NCBI RefSeq assembly: GCF_020410765.1
Contig: NZ_CP084541.1
Span: 6,192,001-6,256,000, forward strand
Length of the DNA stretch: 64,000 nt
Direction of reading: 5' to 3'
Source of the DNA: Streptomyces marincola
GTDB lineage: Bacteria > Actinomycetota > Actinomycetes > Streptomycetales > Streptomycetaceae
Part shown: one piece after another, positions 20,023-28,646 of the stretch
How positions within the stretch are numbered: the stretch's first letter is position 1
Layout of the letters: every line of letters starts with the position of its first letter
Position numbers and translations under genes: made by a program
Notes under the pieces: generated by a model
Seen by the model: only the letters and a program-made list of their open reading frames with translations
Told to the model about the DNA's origin: nothing
Database searches by the model: none

Positions 20023-20994
20023 TCAGCCGCGGGGCGTCAGCTCCCGCAGGCGGCCGTCGAGTTCGCGCTGGTAGAAGTCGACGAAGCCGTCCGGGTCGGG
20101 GCCCGCGTTCTGCATCACCAGCCGGTCGTAGCCCGCGTCGGCGTACTGCTTGGCGGCCTCGACGAACCGGTCGGGGTCGTTCCCGCACGCGAACTGACCG
20201 AGGATGTCCTCCTCCCGCACGGTGCGGGACGCCGCGGCGAAGTTCACCGGGTTGGGCAGTTCGCTCATGACCTTCCAGCCCGTCAGCGCCCACCGGCTGG
20301 TGTCGAGCGCCGCCTGAGCGGCGGTGTGCGTGTCCTCGGCCCACGAGACCGGCACCTCGGCGTAGCGCGGTCCCGCGCCCCCGCTGTCGCGGTAGCGCTG
20401 GACGATGTCGGCGCGCGGCTCGGTGGCGAACAGGCCGTCGCCCAGCGCCGCGGCGATCTCGGCGGCGTCCTCGCCGCCCGCGGCCACCGCGATCAGCGGC
20501 GGCGTGGCCGGCAGGTCGAACACCCGGGCGTCCTCAAGCCGCAGGTACTTGCCGTCGTAGCTGCGGTAGCCGCCGCGCCACAGCAGCCGGATGATCTCCA
20601 GCGCCTCACGCAGCATCTCCTGCCGCACGTGCACCGAGTCGGGGAAGCCGCGGCCGGTGACGTGCTCGTTGAGGCGTTCGCCCGAGCCGACGCCGAGGAC
20701 GAACCTGCCGTCGGACAGCAGCGCGAGCGTCGCGGCGGCCTGCGCGATGATCGCCGGGTGGTAGCGCACGGTCGGGCAGGTCACGCCGGTGGCCAGGCCG
20801 ATGCGCTCGGTGCGCGCCGCGATGGCCCCCAGCACGCTCCAGGCGAACGGCGAGTGGCCCTGGTTGTCCAGCCAGGGGTGGTAGTGGTCGCTGATCTCCA
20901 CGAAGTCGAAACCCGAACGCTCCGCCAGCACCGCCTGCCGCACCAGTTCCTCAGGCCCGTAGCCCTCGGCCGCCAGCTTGTACCCGATCTGCAT
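20023..20994 (-). CDS. F420-dependent luciferase-like oxidoreductase
   Basis: 323 residues of the bacterial-luciferase-like fold in the F420-dependent subgroup related to F420-glucose-6-phosphate dehydrogenase (TIGR03557-like): 'GYKLAAEGYGPEELVRQAVLAERSGFDFVEISDHYHPW' at the N terminus, 'GVGSGERLNEHVTG' in the middle and 'YDRLVMQNAGPDPDGFVDFY' at the end. The substrate is unknown. It starts 186 nt from gnd and is separated from it by a strong terminator, so it has its own promoter. Confidence 0.88.
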   Translation of the reverse strand: MQIGYKLAAEGYGPEELVRQAVLAERSGFDFVEISDHYHPWLDNQGHSPFAWSVLGAIAARTERIGLATGVTCPTVRYHPAIIAQAAATLALLSDGRFVLGVGSGERLNEHVTGRGFPDSVHVRQEMLREALEIIRLLWRGGYRSYDGKYLRLEDARVFDLPATPPLIAVAAGGEDAAEIAAALGDGLFATEPRADIVQRYRDSGGAGPRYAEVPVSWAEDTHTAAQAALDTSRWALTGWKVMSELPNPVNFAAASRTVREEDILGQFACGNDPDRFVEAAKQYADAGYDRLVMQNAGPDPDGFVDFYQRELDGRLRELTPRG

Positions 20995-21126
20995 CCGTCC
21001 CTCATCTCCCGCTGCCTGCCCGCGCCCCGGGCGCCTGCCCGCACGCTGCCAGGCGCGGGCGGGACGCCGGGGCAGGCAGGCCGCCCACCGGCGGCAGGTC
21101 CCCCGGACGGCGTAGGGAACGGCGGC

Positions 21127-21163
21127 GGCCACCGCCGCCCGGGACACCCGGGCGGCGGTGGCC
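21127..21163 (-). terminator. Strong terminator hairpin after gnd
   Basis: Perfect 17-bp stem starting GGCCACCGCCGCCCGGG at 21127 with a 3-nt ACA loop and its exact complement ending at 21163, 18 nt downstream of the gnd stop. Confidence 0.85.
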
Positions 21164-21180
21164 GCGTGCCGTGCCCCCGC

Positions 21181-22620
21181 TCAGTCCTCCTTGCGCTCGG
21201 AGCGGTCGCCGCCCCACAGGGTGTGGAACGAGCCGTCCTTGTCGGTGCGCTGGTAGGTGTGGGCGCCGAAGTAGTCGCGCTGCCCCTGCACCAGCGCGGC
21301 GGGCAGGCGGCCGGCGCGCAGCGCGTCGTAGTACGCCAGGGCGGCGGAGAACCCGGGGGCCGGGACACCCAGTTCGGTCGCCCGCGCCACCACCTGCCGC
21401 CACGCGTTCTGCGCCGACTTCAGCGCGCCGCTGAACGTGGGGTCGGTCAGCAGCGTCACCGGCGCCTGACCGCCCCGGTAGGCGGCCCTGATCTCGTCGA
21501 GGAACCTGGCCCTGATGATGCAGCCGCCGCGCCAGATCGCCGCGACCGAGGCCCGGTCGATGTCCCAGCCGTAGTGCTCCGCCCCGGTCTGGATCAGGTG
21601 CCAGCCCTGCGCGTAGGCCACGATCTTGGACGCGTACAGCGCCTGCTCGACCTGCTCGGTGAAGCGGGCCGCGTCGTCCGGGTGCAGCTCGGGCCGCTCC
21701 GGGCCGGGCAGTTCGGCCGCCGCGGCCCGCAACTCGGCGTGCCCGGACAGGGAGCGGGCGAAGACGGCCTCGGCGATGCCCGAGACCGGAACGCCCAGGT
21801 CGAGCGCGGTCTGGACCGTCCAGCGCCCGGTGCCCTTCTGCTCGGCGCGGTCGGCGACGATGTCGACGAACGGGTCGCCCGTGTCGGCGTCGGTGTGCGC
21901 CAGGACCTCGGCCGTGATCTCGATGAGGTACGAGTCGAGCCGCCCGGTGTTCCACGTGCGGAAGATGTCCGCGATCTGCGCCGGCTCGTACCCGCCGACC
22001 TTGCGCAGCAGGTCGTACGCCTCCGCTATCAGCTGCATGTCGGCGTACTCGATGCCGTTGTGCACCATCTTCACGAAGTGGCCCGCGCCGTCCGCGCCGA
22101 TGTGCGCGCAGCACGGCTCGCCGTCGACCTTGGCCGAGATGCTCTCCAGCAGCGGACCCAGAGCCTGGTAGGACTCGGCGGAGCCGCCGGGCATGATGCT
22201 CGGCCCGTTCAGCGCGCCCTCCTCACCGCCGGAGATGCCGCAGCCCACGAAGTGCAGGCCGCGTTCCTTCAGCGCCGCCTCGCGCCGCCTGGTGTCCTCG
22301 AAGTGGGCGTTGCCGCCGTCCACGATCATGTCGCCGGGTTCGAGCAGGGCGGCGAACTCGTCGATGACCGCGTCCGTCGGCGCGCCCGCCTTGACCATGA
22401 TCACCACTCGCCTGGGCCGTTCGAGCGCGGCCACGAACTCCTCGGCCGACTCGGCCGGGATGAAGTCGCCCTCGTGGCCGAACTCCTTGACCAGGGCCCG
22501 CGTCTTGGCGGCGGTGCGGTTGTGCAGTGCGACGGTGTGCCCGTGCCTGGCGAAGTTCCGTGCCAGGTTGCTGCCCATCACCGCGAGACCGGTGATACCG
22601 ATCTGAGCCTGCCGCGCCAT
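21181..22620 (-). CDS. gnd: 6-phosphogluconate dehydrogenase, decarboxylating
   Basis: 479 residues, the length of the classical long-form enzyme. It has the NADP-binding Rossmann motif GLAVMGSNLARN near residue 10, 'DGGNAHFEDTRRR' around residue 102-114, the catalytic 'GISGGEEGALNGPSIMPGG' loop and the 'FVKMVHNGIEYADMQL' signature with the catalytic Lys, and the C-terminal 'QRDYFGAHTYQRTDKDGSFHTLW' tail. It oxidises 6-phosphogluconate to ribulose 5-phosphate with production of NADPH. ATG at 22620 is chosen because the upstream in-frame ATG would add 14 poorly conserved residues. Confidence 0.96.
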   Translation of the reverse strand: MARQAQIGITGLAVMGSNLARNFARHGHTVALHNRTAAKTRALVKEFGHEGDFIPAESAEEFVAALERPRRVVIMVKAGAPTDAVIDEFAALLEPGDMIVDGGNAHFEDTRRREAALKERGLHFVGCGISGGEEGALNGPSIMPGGSAESYQALGPLLESISAKVDGEPCCAHIGADGAGHFVKMVHNGIEYADMQLIAEAYDLLRKVGGYEPAQIADIFRTWNTGRLDSYLIEITAEVLAHTDADTGDPFVDIVADRAEQKGTGRWTVQTALDLGVPVSGIAEAVFARSLSGHAELRAAAAELPGPERPELHPDDAARFTEQVEQALYASKIVAYAQGWHLIQTGAEHYGWDIDRASVAAIWRGGCIIRARFLDEIRAAYRGGQAPVTLLTDPTFSGALKSAQNAWRQVVARATELGVPAPGFSAALAYYDALRAGRLPAALVQGQRDYFGAHTYQRTDKDGSFHTLWGGDRSERKED

Positions 22621-22728
22621 CTCATCAACTCCTGTCGTCACTTCAGCTGTACTAGACCCCAACTACGAGTGGGCGCGCGGTTGTTCCGCACGGCGGAAGC
22701 AAGCATTCCGAGCGTGTCCGACGGGGCG

Positions 22729-23559
22729 TCAGAACTCCTCGTGCCGCTCCGGGTCGCCCCCGAGCCGCCGGTGCGGCCGGTCCGTGACGGCCGCCATCTC
22801 CGCCTCGTCGAGCGCGAAGCCGAACACGTCGGCGTTCGTCCGCTGCCGCTCCGGGTCGCCCGACTTGGGAATGGGCACAAGACCGAGCTGGATGTGCCAG
22901 CGCAGCACGATCTGCGCGGGCGTGACGCCGTGCGCCCGCGCGAGCCGCTCGATGCCAGGGTCGCTCAGCAGCGTGCTGCGCCGGCCGAGCGGGCTCCAGC
23001 TCTCGGTGACGATGCCGTGCGCCGCGTGGTAGGCGCGGGCCTCCTCCTGCGGGAACAGGGGGTGCAGCTCGATCTGGTTCACCGCGGGCGGCACGCCCGT
23101 CGCCTCGGCGATGCGCTCGATGTGCGCGGGGGTGAAGTTGGAGACCCCGATGGAGCGCACCAGGCCGTCGTCGCGCAGCTTGACCATCGCGCGCCACGAG
23201 TCGACGTAGGCGTCCACGCGGGGCAGCGGCCAGTGGATGAGGTACAGGTCGACGCGGTCGACGCCCAGCCGCGCCCTCGACTCCTCGAACGAGCTCAGCG
23301 TCTCGGCGTAGCCGTGGTGGCGGCCCGGCAGCTTGGTGGTGACGGTGATCTCCTCACGGGGGACGCCGGAGGCGGCGATCCCGCGGCCCACGCCCTTCTC
23401 GTTGCCGTAGTTCACCGCGGTGTCGATCAGCCGGTAGCCCAGGCCGAGCGCGTCCACGACGGCCCGTTCCGCCGCCGCGTCGTCCAGCGGGTAGGTGCCG
23501 AACCCGAACGCGGGCAGGGCGTGCGAGTCGTTGAGCGTATGGGTGGGCGCGTGGGCCAC
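22729..23559 (-). CDS. Aldo/keto reductase
   Basis: 276 residues, typical for the 2,5-diketo-D-gluconate reductase-like branch. The catalytic tetrad is visible: Asp in 'IDTAVNYGNE', Tyr in the same segment, Lys in 'VTTKLPG' and His in 'YLIHWPLP'. The NADPH-binding 'PIPKSGDPERQRTNADVF' motif is near the C terminus. The physiological substrate is unknown. It is transcribed in the same direction as gnd but with a 108-nt gap. Confidence 0.92.
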   Translation of the reverse strand: MAHAPTHTLNDSHALPAFGFGTYPLDDAAAERAVVDALGLGYRLIDTAVNYGNEKGVGRGIAASGVPREEITVTTKLPGRHHGYAETLSSFEESRARLGVDRVDLYLIHWPLPRVDAYVDSWRAMVKLRDDGLVRSIGVSNFTPAHIERIAEATGVPPAVNQIELHPLFPQEEARAYHAAHGIVTESWSPLGRRSTLLSDPGIERLARAHGVTPAQIVLRWHIQLGLVPIPKSGDPERQRTNADVFGFALDEAEMAAVTDRPHRRLGGDPERHEEF

Positions 23560-23864
23560 TGCTCCTCCTTGGTCGGCTCCTTCGGACGCCGGGGCCCGGC
23601 GGGCACGCCGCGCCGCGGTGCCGGGCCAGGGTAACGAGCCGGGCCTGGCGGCGCGGAAGCCGCCGGCCGGCGAACGCCCCGTCCATTCTGTGACCGCGGG
23701 GGCCGCGGTGCACCCCAGGGGCGGCGGGGCCGGCCGGGGCGCGCGCGGGGTTCAGCGCATATGGTCCGCTTTCATTTGATTCGTTGGGTTTTCGCTTGGT
23801 TTGCGGTGGTAACCCGGTGCCGGAAGAGGGAGGCACAACCCGCATCCCGCAGGAGGAGAGACCC
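23560..23864. other. 305-nt divergent intergenic region
   Basis: It separates the aldo/keto reductase from the stress/envelope operon. Most of it is GC-rich without recognisable sites; an unusual T-rich stretch at about 23770-23815 probably holds the promoter of the rightward operon, but I could not match a specific sigma-factor consensus. No small ORF with a ribosome-binding site was found. Confidence 0.4.
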
Positions 23865-24356
23865 ATGACCGAAGCTGCGTACGCGGACACGAGGAGTGCC
23901 GGACGGCCCCCTGACGGGTCCCGGGGCTTCGCCGACACCGCGCGGGAGCAGACCAGAGCCGTCACCGACCGGGCCAGGGACGAGGCGCGCCACACGGCGC
24001 ACGACCTGCGCGGCCGGGCGGCGGACGAGGCGGACAGCCAGACCCACCGCACCGCCGACGCCGTGCGCCAGTGGGCGGACGACCTCGCGGGCCTCGCGGC
24101 CAATGCCCCGGCCGAATCGCAGGCGAAGAACCTCGTGGCCCAGGCCGCCGACCAGGGCCACCGGGCCGCCGACTACCTCGACGCGCACGGCTTCTCCGGC
24201 CTCGTCGAGGACGTCCAGGGCTTCGCCCGCCGCCGCCCGGCCGCGTTCCTCGGCGGCGCCGCGCTCGCCGGCCTGGCGATCGGCCGCCTGGTCAGGGCGG
24301 GCCGCGCCGAGGGCGACGGCGACGCGCAGGGCGACACCCGTGAACCGGAGGTCTGA
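23865..24356 (+). CDS. Conserved membrane-associated Ala/Arg-rich protein (first gene of DUF3618-type operon)
   Basis: 163 residues, ATG 8 nt after AGGAGGAG. The body (residues ~20-120) is a long charged amphipathic helix region with repeated Ala-Asp/Arg-His patterns, followed by 'RRRPAAFLGGAALAGLAIGRLVRAG', a single short membrane-associated glycine-rich helix. It has no catalytic motif. The same layout (charged coiled stalk plus glycine-zipper helix) occurs in the third gene of the operon, so the set may form an envelope-associated complex under stress; this is inference from context. Confidence 0.8.
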   Translation: MTEAAYADTRSAGRPPDGSRGFADTAREQTRAVTDRARDEARHTAHDLRGRAADEADSQTHRTADAVRQWADDLAGLAANAPAESQAKNLVAQAADQGHRAADYLDAHGFSGLVEDVQGFARRRPAAFLGGAALAGLAIGRLVRAGRAEGDGDAQGDTREPEV

Positions 24357-24357
24357 C

Positions 24358-24783
24358 ATGGCCACCACATCACGGCAGCCCGGAGCGACCCGCACCGGAG
24401 GCGAGCAGAACGGCTCCGTCGGCCGGATGATCTCCGAGATCACCACCGACGCCCAGCACCTCGTGCGCCAGGAGGTCGAACTGGCCAAGGCCGAGGTCCG
24501 GCAGGAGGTCGGCCGGGCGGGGAAGGCGGCCGGCATGTTCGGGGGCGCCGGCTTCGCCGGCTACATGGTCGCCTTCTTCCTGTCGCTCGCCCTCATGTTC
24601 GGCCTGGCCAACGTGCTCGACGCCGGCTGGGCCGGCCTCATCACCGCGGGCCTGTGGGCGATCGTGGGCGCCGCCCTGTTCATCGCCGGGCGCGCCCGCA
24701 TGCGGCGCCTGTCCGCCACCCCGAAACAGACCGTCGAGACGCTGAAGGAGGACGCACGATGGGCGCGTCACCCGACCGCATAA
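24358..24783 (+). CDS. Phage-holin-like membrane protein (DUF1469 / holin superfamily 3-6)
   Basis: 141 residues starting 1 nt after the previous stop. The N-terminal 'ISEITTDAQHLVRQEVELAKAEVRQEV' amphipathic helix is the family signature, followed by two membrane helices around residues 60-83 and 86-108. Despite the name, members sit in chromosomal actinobacterial operons next to DUF3618 proteins and are not phage lysis proteins. The 3' end overlaps the next gene by 25 nt. Confidence 0.88.
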   Translation: MATTSRQPGATRTGGEQNGSVGRMISEITTDAQHLVRQEVELAKAEVRQEVGRAGKAAGMFGGAGFAGYMVAFFLSLALMFGLANVLDAGWAGLITAGLWAIVGAALFIAGRARMRRLSATPKQTVETLKEDARWARHPTA

Positions 24784-25292
24784 GGGCCGACATCGAGGCC
24801 ACCAGGACCAAGCTGGCCGACGACCTCGACCGGCTCGCCGACCGCGCCAGCCCGCGCCGCATGGCGCACCGCCGCACCGAACGCGTGCGCGGCGCCGCCT
24901 CCGGCCTGCGCGAGCGGGTCTCGGGCACCGCGGCGCACGGCGCGGAGGAGGCCGGCGGCCGCGGCAGGAACGCGGCGCGCGGCACCCGCGACGCCGCGTC
25001 GCACGCGGGTGAGAGCCTGGGCCGCGCGCCGGGCCGCGCCGCGTCCGGCACGCGGGGCAACCCGCTGGCCGCCGGGGCGATCGCCTTCGGCGCCGGGCTC
25101 ATGGCGGCCTCGCTCGCCCCGGCCAGCAGGCCGGAGCAGCAGGCGGCGGCCCGCATCTCCGAGCGGTCAGGACCGGTCAGGGACGCCGCGACCGCCTCCG
25201 CCAGGCACCTCAAGGACGACGGCACCGAGGCGGCGCGCCGGGCCGCGGACAACGTGAAGGAGTCGGCGACCCGCGCCTTCCGCGAGCGCTGA
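24759..25292 (+). CDS. DUF3618-domain protein
   Basis: 177 residues. The N terminus 'SPDRIRADIEATRTKLADDLDRLADRASPRRM' is the DUF3618 signature; a glycine-rich hydrophobic helix lies near residues 100-120 and the rest is basic and Ala/Arg rich. The start codon lies within the preceding holin-like gene (25-nt overlap), confirming an operon. Function unknown; probably membrane-anchored. Confidence 0.88.
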   Translation: MGASPDRIRADIEATRTKLADDLDRLADRASPRRMAHRRTERVRGAASGLRERVSGTAAHGAEEAGGRGRNAARGTRDAASHAGESLGRAPGRAASGTRGNPLAAGAIAFGAGLMAASLAPASRPEQQAAARISERSGPVRDAATASARHLKDDGTEAARRAADNVKESATRAFRER

Positions 25293-25305
25293 CCGGGTCG
25301 GGCAC

Positions 25306-25332
25306 GGCGGGCGGCCTCACGGGCCGCCCGCC
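25306..25332 (+). terminator. Terminator hairpin after the DUF3618 gene
   Basis: Perfect 11-bp stem GGCGGGCGGCC/GGCCGCCCGCC with a 5-nt loop, 13 nt after the stop codon at 25292; it closes the three-gene operon. Confidence 0.75.
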
Positions 25333-25418
25333 GCCCGCACCCGGCGCCCCGGGACTCCCGGGGCCGCCGCACCGCGCCCGCACGCCTGTCCGCGGCCCTT
25401 CTGGCGCAGACTGGACCC

Positions 25419-26651
25419 ATGGAGTTGCAGATCACCGCCACCGACCCCGCGCACCCCGCCACGCTCCTCGACCTTCCGTGGGACGTCCCGCTGGCCGAGT
25501 GGCCGGAGAAGCACCTCGTCGCCCTGCCCCGCGGCATCTCGCGGCACGTGGTGCGCTTCGCCCGGGCCGGCAGCGAGGTCGTCGCCGTCAAGGAGGTCGG
25601 CGAGTGGGCGGCCGTGCGCGAGTACGCGCTGCTGCGCGACCTCGACCGCCTCGCGGTGCCCTCGGTCGACCCCGTCGCGGTGGTCACCGGCAGGACCGGC
25701 GCGGACGGCGAGCCACTGGAGCCGGTCCTCATCACCCGGCAGCTGAAGGGCTCGCTGCCCTACCGGTCGATGTTCGAGACGACGATGCGCCCCACCACCA
25801 TCAAACGGCTCCTCGACGCGCTCGCCGTGCTCCTGGTCCGCCTGCACCTCAGCGGCTTCGCCTGGGGCGACTGCTCGCTGTCCAACACGCTCTTCCGCCG
25901 CGACGCCGGGGCCTACGCCGCCTACCTCGTGGACGCCGAGACCGGGCAGATCCAGCCGCGGCTCACCCGCGGCCAGCGCGACTACGACCTCGAAGTGGCC
26001 CAGGTCAACATCGTCGGCGAGCTGATGGACCTGGAGGCGGGCGGCTCCCTGCACCCGGCCGTCGACCCGGTGCCGTTCGGGCAGGAGATCGTGCAGCGCT
26101 ACGGCGACCTGTGGCACGAGCTGACCCGCACCTCCATCTACCCCAGGGACAAGCGGCACTACATCGACCGCCGCATCCGCCGGCTGAACGACCTCGGCTT
26201 CGACGTCGCGGAGATGCAGATCCAGCGTTCGCCCGACGGCGACCACGTCACGTTCCTCCCCAAGGTCGTCGACGCGGGCCACCACCAGCGGCAGCTGCTG
26301 CGCCTGACGGGCCTGGACGCCGAGGAGAACCAGGCCAGGAGCCTGCTCAACGACCTGGAGACCTGGATGGCCACCCAGGAGGACTACGCGCCGGGCGACC
26401 CGCTCGGCGCCCGGCCCGAGGTGCTGGCCCACCGGTGGGTGCGCGACGTCTTCAGGCCCGCCGTCCGCGCCGTGCCGTTCGAGCTGCGCGGCGAGGCCGA
26501 CACCGCGCAGATCTACCACGAACTCCTCGAACACCGGTGGTACCTCTCCGAGCGCGCGCAGCGCGACGTCGGCCTGGCCAGCGCGGCGGAGGATTACATA
26601 GAGAACATCCTCAGGCCCCGCGCGGCAGCCGCCGCGACCGACGTGACCTGA
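25419..26651 (+). CDS. DUF4032 protein with kinase-like N-terminal domain
   Basis: 410 residues. The N-terminal half resembles lipopolysaccharide-kinase/aminoglycoside-kinase-like folds: 'VAVKEVGEWAAVREYALLRDL' contains a candidate ATP-site Lys and Glu, and 'HLSGFAWGDCSLSNTLFR' (around residue 145-162) corresponds to the catalytic loop with a D..N pair. The second half is the DUF4032 region. A small-molecule or protein kinase activity is plausible but unproven; the family is widespread in actinobacteria next to envelope/stress genes. Confidence 0.82.
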   Translation: MELQITATDPAHPATLLDLPWDVPLAEWPEKHLVALPRGISRHVVRFARAGSEVVAVKEVGEWAAVREYALLRDLDRLAVPSVDPVAVVTGRTGADGEPLEPVLITRQLKGSLPYRSMFETTMRPTTIKRLLDALAVLLVRLHLSGFAWGDCSLSNTLFRRDAGAYAAYLVDAETGQIQPRLTRGQRDYDLEVAQVNIVGELMDLEAGGSLHPAVDPVPFGQEIVQRYGDLWHELTRTSIYPRDKRHYIDRRIRRLNDLGFDVAEMQIQRSPDGDHVTFLPKVVDAGHHQRQLLRLTGLDAEENQARSLLNDLETWMATQEDYAPGDPLGARPEVLAHRWVRDVFRPAVRAVPFELRGEADTAQIYHELLEHRWYLSERAQRDVGLASAAEDYIENILRPRAAAAATDVT

Positions 26652-26739
26652 CCCCGGGCGACGCGCCCTTGCGGTCGCGGCCCGCGCCCGCGGCCCGGAT
26701 AGTGGCCGGGAGGGGACCGACCGGGAAGGAGCCGGGACC

Positions 26740-27771
26740 ATGGGCGACGCCATCAGGGTGGAAGGGCTGCTCAAGTGCTTCGGCACGACGACCGCGCTGG
26801 CCGGCGTCGACCTGCGGGTTCCGGCGGGAAGCGTCCTCGGCCTGCTCGGCCCCAACGGCGCGGGCAAGACGACCGTCGTCCGCGTCCTGGCCACGCTGCT
26901 GCGCCCCGACGCGGGCCGGGCCGAGGTCGGCGGCCACGACGTCCTGCGCGACGCCCACCGGGTGCGGCAGCTGATCGGGCTCACCGGCCAGTACGCCTCG
27001 GTCGACGAACACCTCACCGGCACGGAGAACCTGCTGCTCATCGGCCGCCTGCTCGGCATGCCGCGCCGCGAGGCCAGGAGCCGCGCCGACGAACTGCTCG
27101 ACCGGTTCGGCCTCGCGGACGCGGGCGGGCGCGCGGTCGGCACGTTCTCCGGCGGCATGCGCCGCCGGCTCGACCTGGCCGCCAGCCTCGTCGGCCGCCC
27201 GCCCGTCCTCTTCCTCGACGAGCCCACCACGGGGCTCGACCCGCGCGCCCGCACCGAGCTGTGGGACCTCATCAGGCGCCTGGTGGGCACCGGCGCCACC
27301 GCCCTGCTCACCACCCAGTACCTCGACGAGGCCGACGCGCTGGCCGACCACGTCGTGGTCATCGACCACGGCGAGGTGATCGCGACCGGGACGCCCGAGG
27401 AACTCAAGTCCAGGGTCGGTGGCCGCACGCTCGCCGTCAGGCCCGCCGACCCGGCCCGCGTCGAGGACGTCCGCGCGGCGGTCGCCGAACTGACCGGGAA
27501 CCGCCCTGACATCAGCGGAGACCTGGTCACCGCGCCGGTCGGCGACCCCGCCGTCATGCCGTCCGTCGTGCGCCGCCTCGACGACGCAGGGGTGCGGCTG
27601 GCCGAGCTGGCCCTGCGGGGATCGAGCCTCCGCGAGGTCTTCCTCACCCTCACGGGCCGCCCGGCGGACGAGGCCGACGACACGCACGACACGGATGAAA
27701 CGCACGAAACGGACGCTGCCGATGCAACGGATGGCGCCCCGGAGGGCAACGGGGACGGGGGCCGGTCGTGA
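26740..27771 (+). CDS. ABC exporter ATP-binding protein, DrrA-like
   Basis: 343 residues. Walker A GPNGAGKTT lies near residue 37-45, Q-loop region 'LTGQYASVDEHLTGTENL' is typical of the daunorubicin-resistance (DrrA) family, the signature is FSGGMRRRLDLAASL, and Walker B 'VLFLDEPTTGLDPRAR'. The C-terminal DrrA-type domain is followed by an unusual acidic, Thr/Asp/Glu-rich tail of about 30 residues. It powers the permease encoded next, whose start overlaps by 4 nt (GTGA). Substrate likely a drug or lipid-like molecule. Confidence 0.93.
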   Translation: MGDAIRVEGLLKCFGTTTALAGVDLRVPAGSVLGLLGPNGAGKTTVVRVLATLLRPDAGRAEVGGHDVLRDAHRVRQLIGLTGQYASVDEHLTGTENLLLIGRLLGMPRREARSRADELLDRFGLADAGGRAVGTFSGGMRRRLDLAASLVGRPPVLFLDEPTTGLDPRARTELWDLIRRLVGTGATALLTTQYLDEADALADHVVVIDHGEVIATGTPEELKSRVGGRTLAVRPADPARVEDVRAAVAELTGNRPDISGDLVTAPVGDPAVMPSVVRRLDDAGVRLAELALRGSSLREVFLTLTGRPADEADDTHDTDETHETDAADATDGAPEGNGDGGRS

Positions 27772-28607
27772 GCCCCCCGCCGGAGGCCGGGGAGGGCACC
27801 ACGGAGCGCACGGGCCGCGAGGCCGACCTGGCCCCGCGGGTCACCCTCGCCCAGGGCGTCAGGCAGAGCCTGACCCTGGCCTGGCGCACACTCGTGCAGG
27901 TCAGGCACAACCCCTTCGAACTGACCGACTTCAGCATCCAGCCGGTGATGTTCGTCCTGCTCTTCACCTACGTGTTCGGCGGCGCCATCGCCGGCTCGAC
28001 CGACAAGTACCTGACGTTCATGCTGCCGGGACTCCTGGTGATGAACATGCTGTTCGTCACCCTCTACGTCGGGCAGGGCCTCAACACCGACCTCGCCCAG
28101 GGCGTCTTCGACCGCCTGCGCTCCCTGCCCATCGCCCGCTGGGCCCCGCTGGCCGGCCGCATCGCCGCCGACCAGGTCAAGCAGACCTGGTCGATCGTCC
28201 TCGTCCTCGCGGTCGGCTTCATCCTCGGCTTCCGCCTCGGGGACCCCGGGGTCCCGGGACTCATCGCCGCCGCGGCCCTGCTCCTGGTGTTCGCCCTCGC
28301 GTTCTCGTGGGTCGCCGTCCTGGTGGGGCTGCTGGCCAAGGACGCCGAGCGGGTGCAGATCTTCGGCTTCACCTCGCTGTTCCCGCTCACGTTCGTCAGC
28401 AACGTGTTCGTGCCCGCCGACTCCATGCCCAGCTGGCTCCAGGGCTTCGTCGACGTCAACCCGGTCAGCTCCCTGGCCGAGGCGAGCCGCGGGCTGATGC
28501 TCGGCGGCGAGGTGGCCACGCCGGTGCTCACGTCCCTGGCCTGGGCGATCGCCATCACCGCGGTCTTCGCGCCGCTGTCGGTGCGCGTCTTCAAGCGGAA
28601 GGTCTGA
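27768..28607 (+). CDS. ABC-2 type permease, DrrB-like
   Basis: 279 residues, GTG start overlapping the ATPase stop. Six hydrophobic segments of the ABC-2 family, with 'NPFELTDFSIQPVMFVLLFTYVFGGAI' and 'YLTFMLPGLLVMNMLF' typical of DrrB and the conserved 'FVSNVFVPADSMPSWLQGFVDVNPVS' loop. It forms the export channel with the preceding ATPase. Confidence 0.93.
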   Translation: MSPPPEAGEGTTERTGREADLAPRVTLAQGVRQSLTLAWRTLVQVRHNPFELTDFSIQPVMFVLLFTYVFGGAIAGSTDKYLTFMLPGLLVMNMLFVTLYVGQGLNTDLAQGVFDRLRSLPIARWAPLAGRIAADQVKQTWSIVLVLAVGFILGFRLGDPGVPGLIAAAALLLVFALAFSWVAVLVGLLAKDAERVQIFGFTSLFPLTFVSNVFVPADSMPSWLQGFVDVNPVSSLAEASRGLMLGGEVATPVLTSLAWAIAITAVFAPLSVRVFKRKV

Positions 28608-28646
28608 CACGCCCCGCCCGGGCGCGGCGCCCGCCCGCGGCGGCCG

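Noticed and set aside
20326..23634. 1,102-codon open frame on the plus strand
   Set aside because: It is antisense to the F420-type oxidoreductase, gnd and aldo/keto reductase genes, all of which have clear conserved motifs; the frame itself has none.
24358..24783. Holin-like gene as a prophage remnant
   Set aside because: There are no phage structural or lysis genes nearby, and this family is a chromosomal companion of DUF3618 genes in actinobacteria.
25317..28610. 1,097-codon open frame on the minus strand
   Set aside because: It is antisense to DUF4032 and DrrAB genes and shows no domain or codon-bias support.
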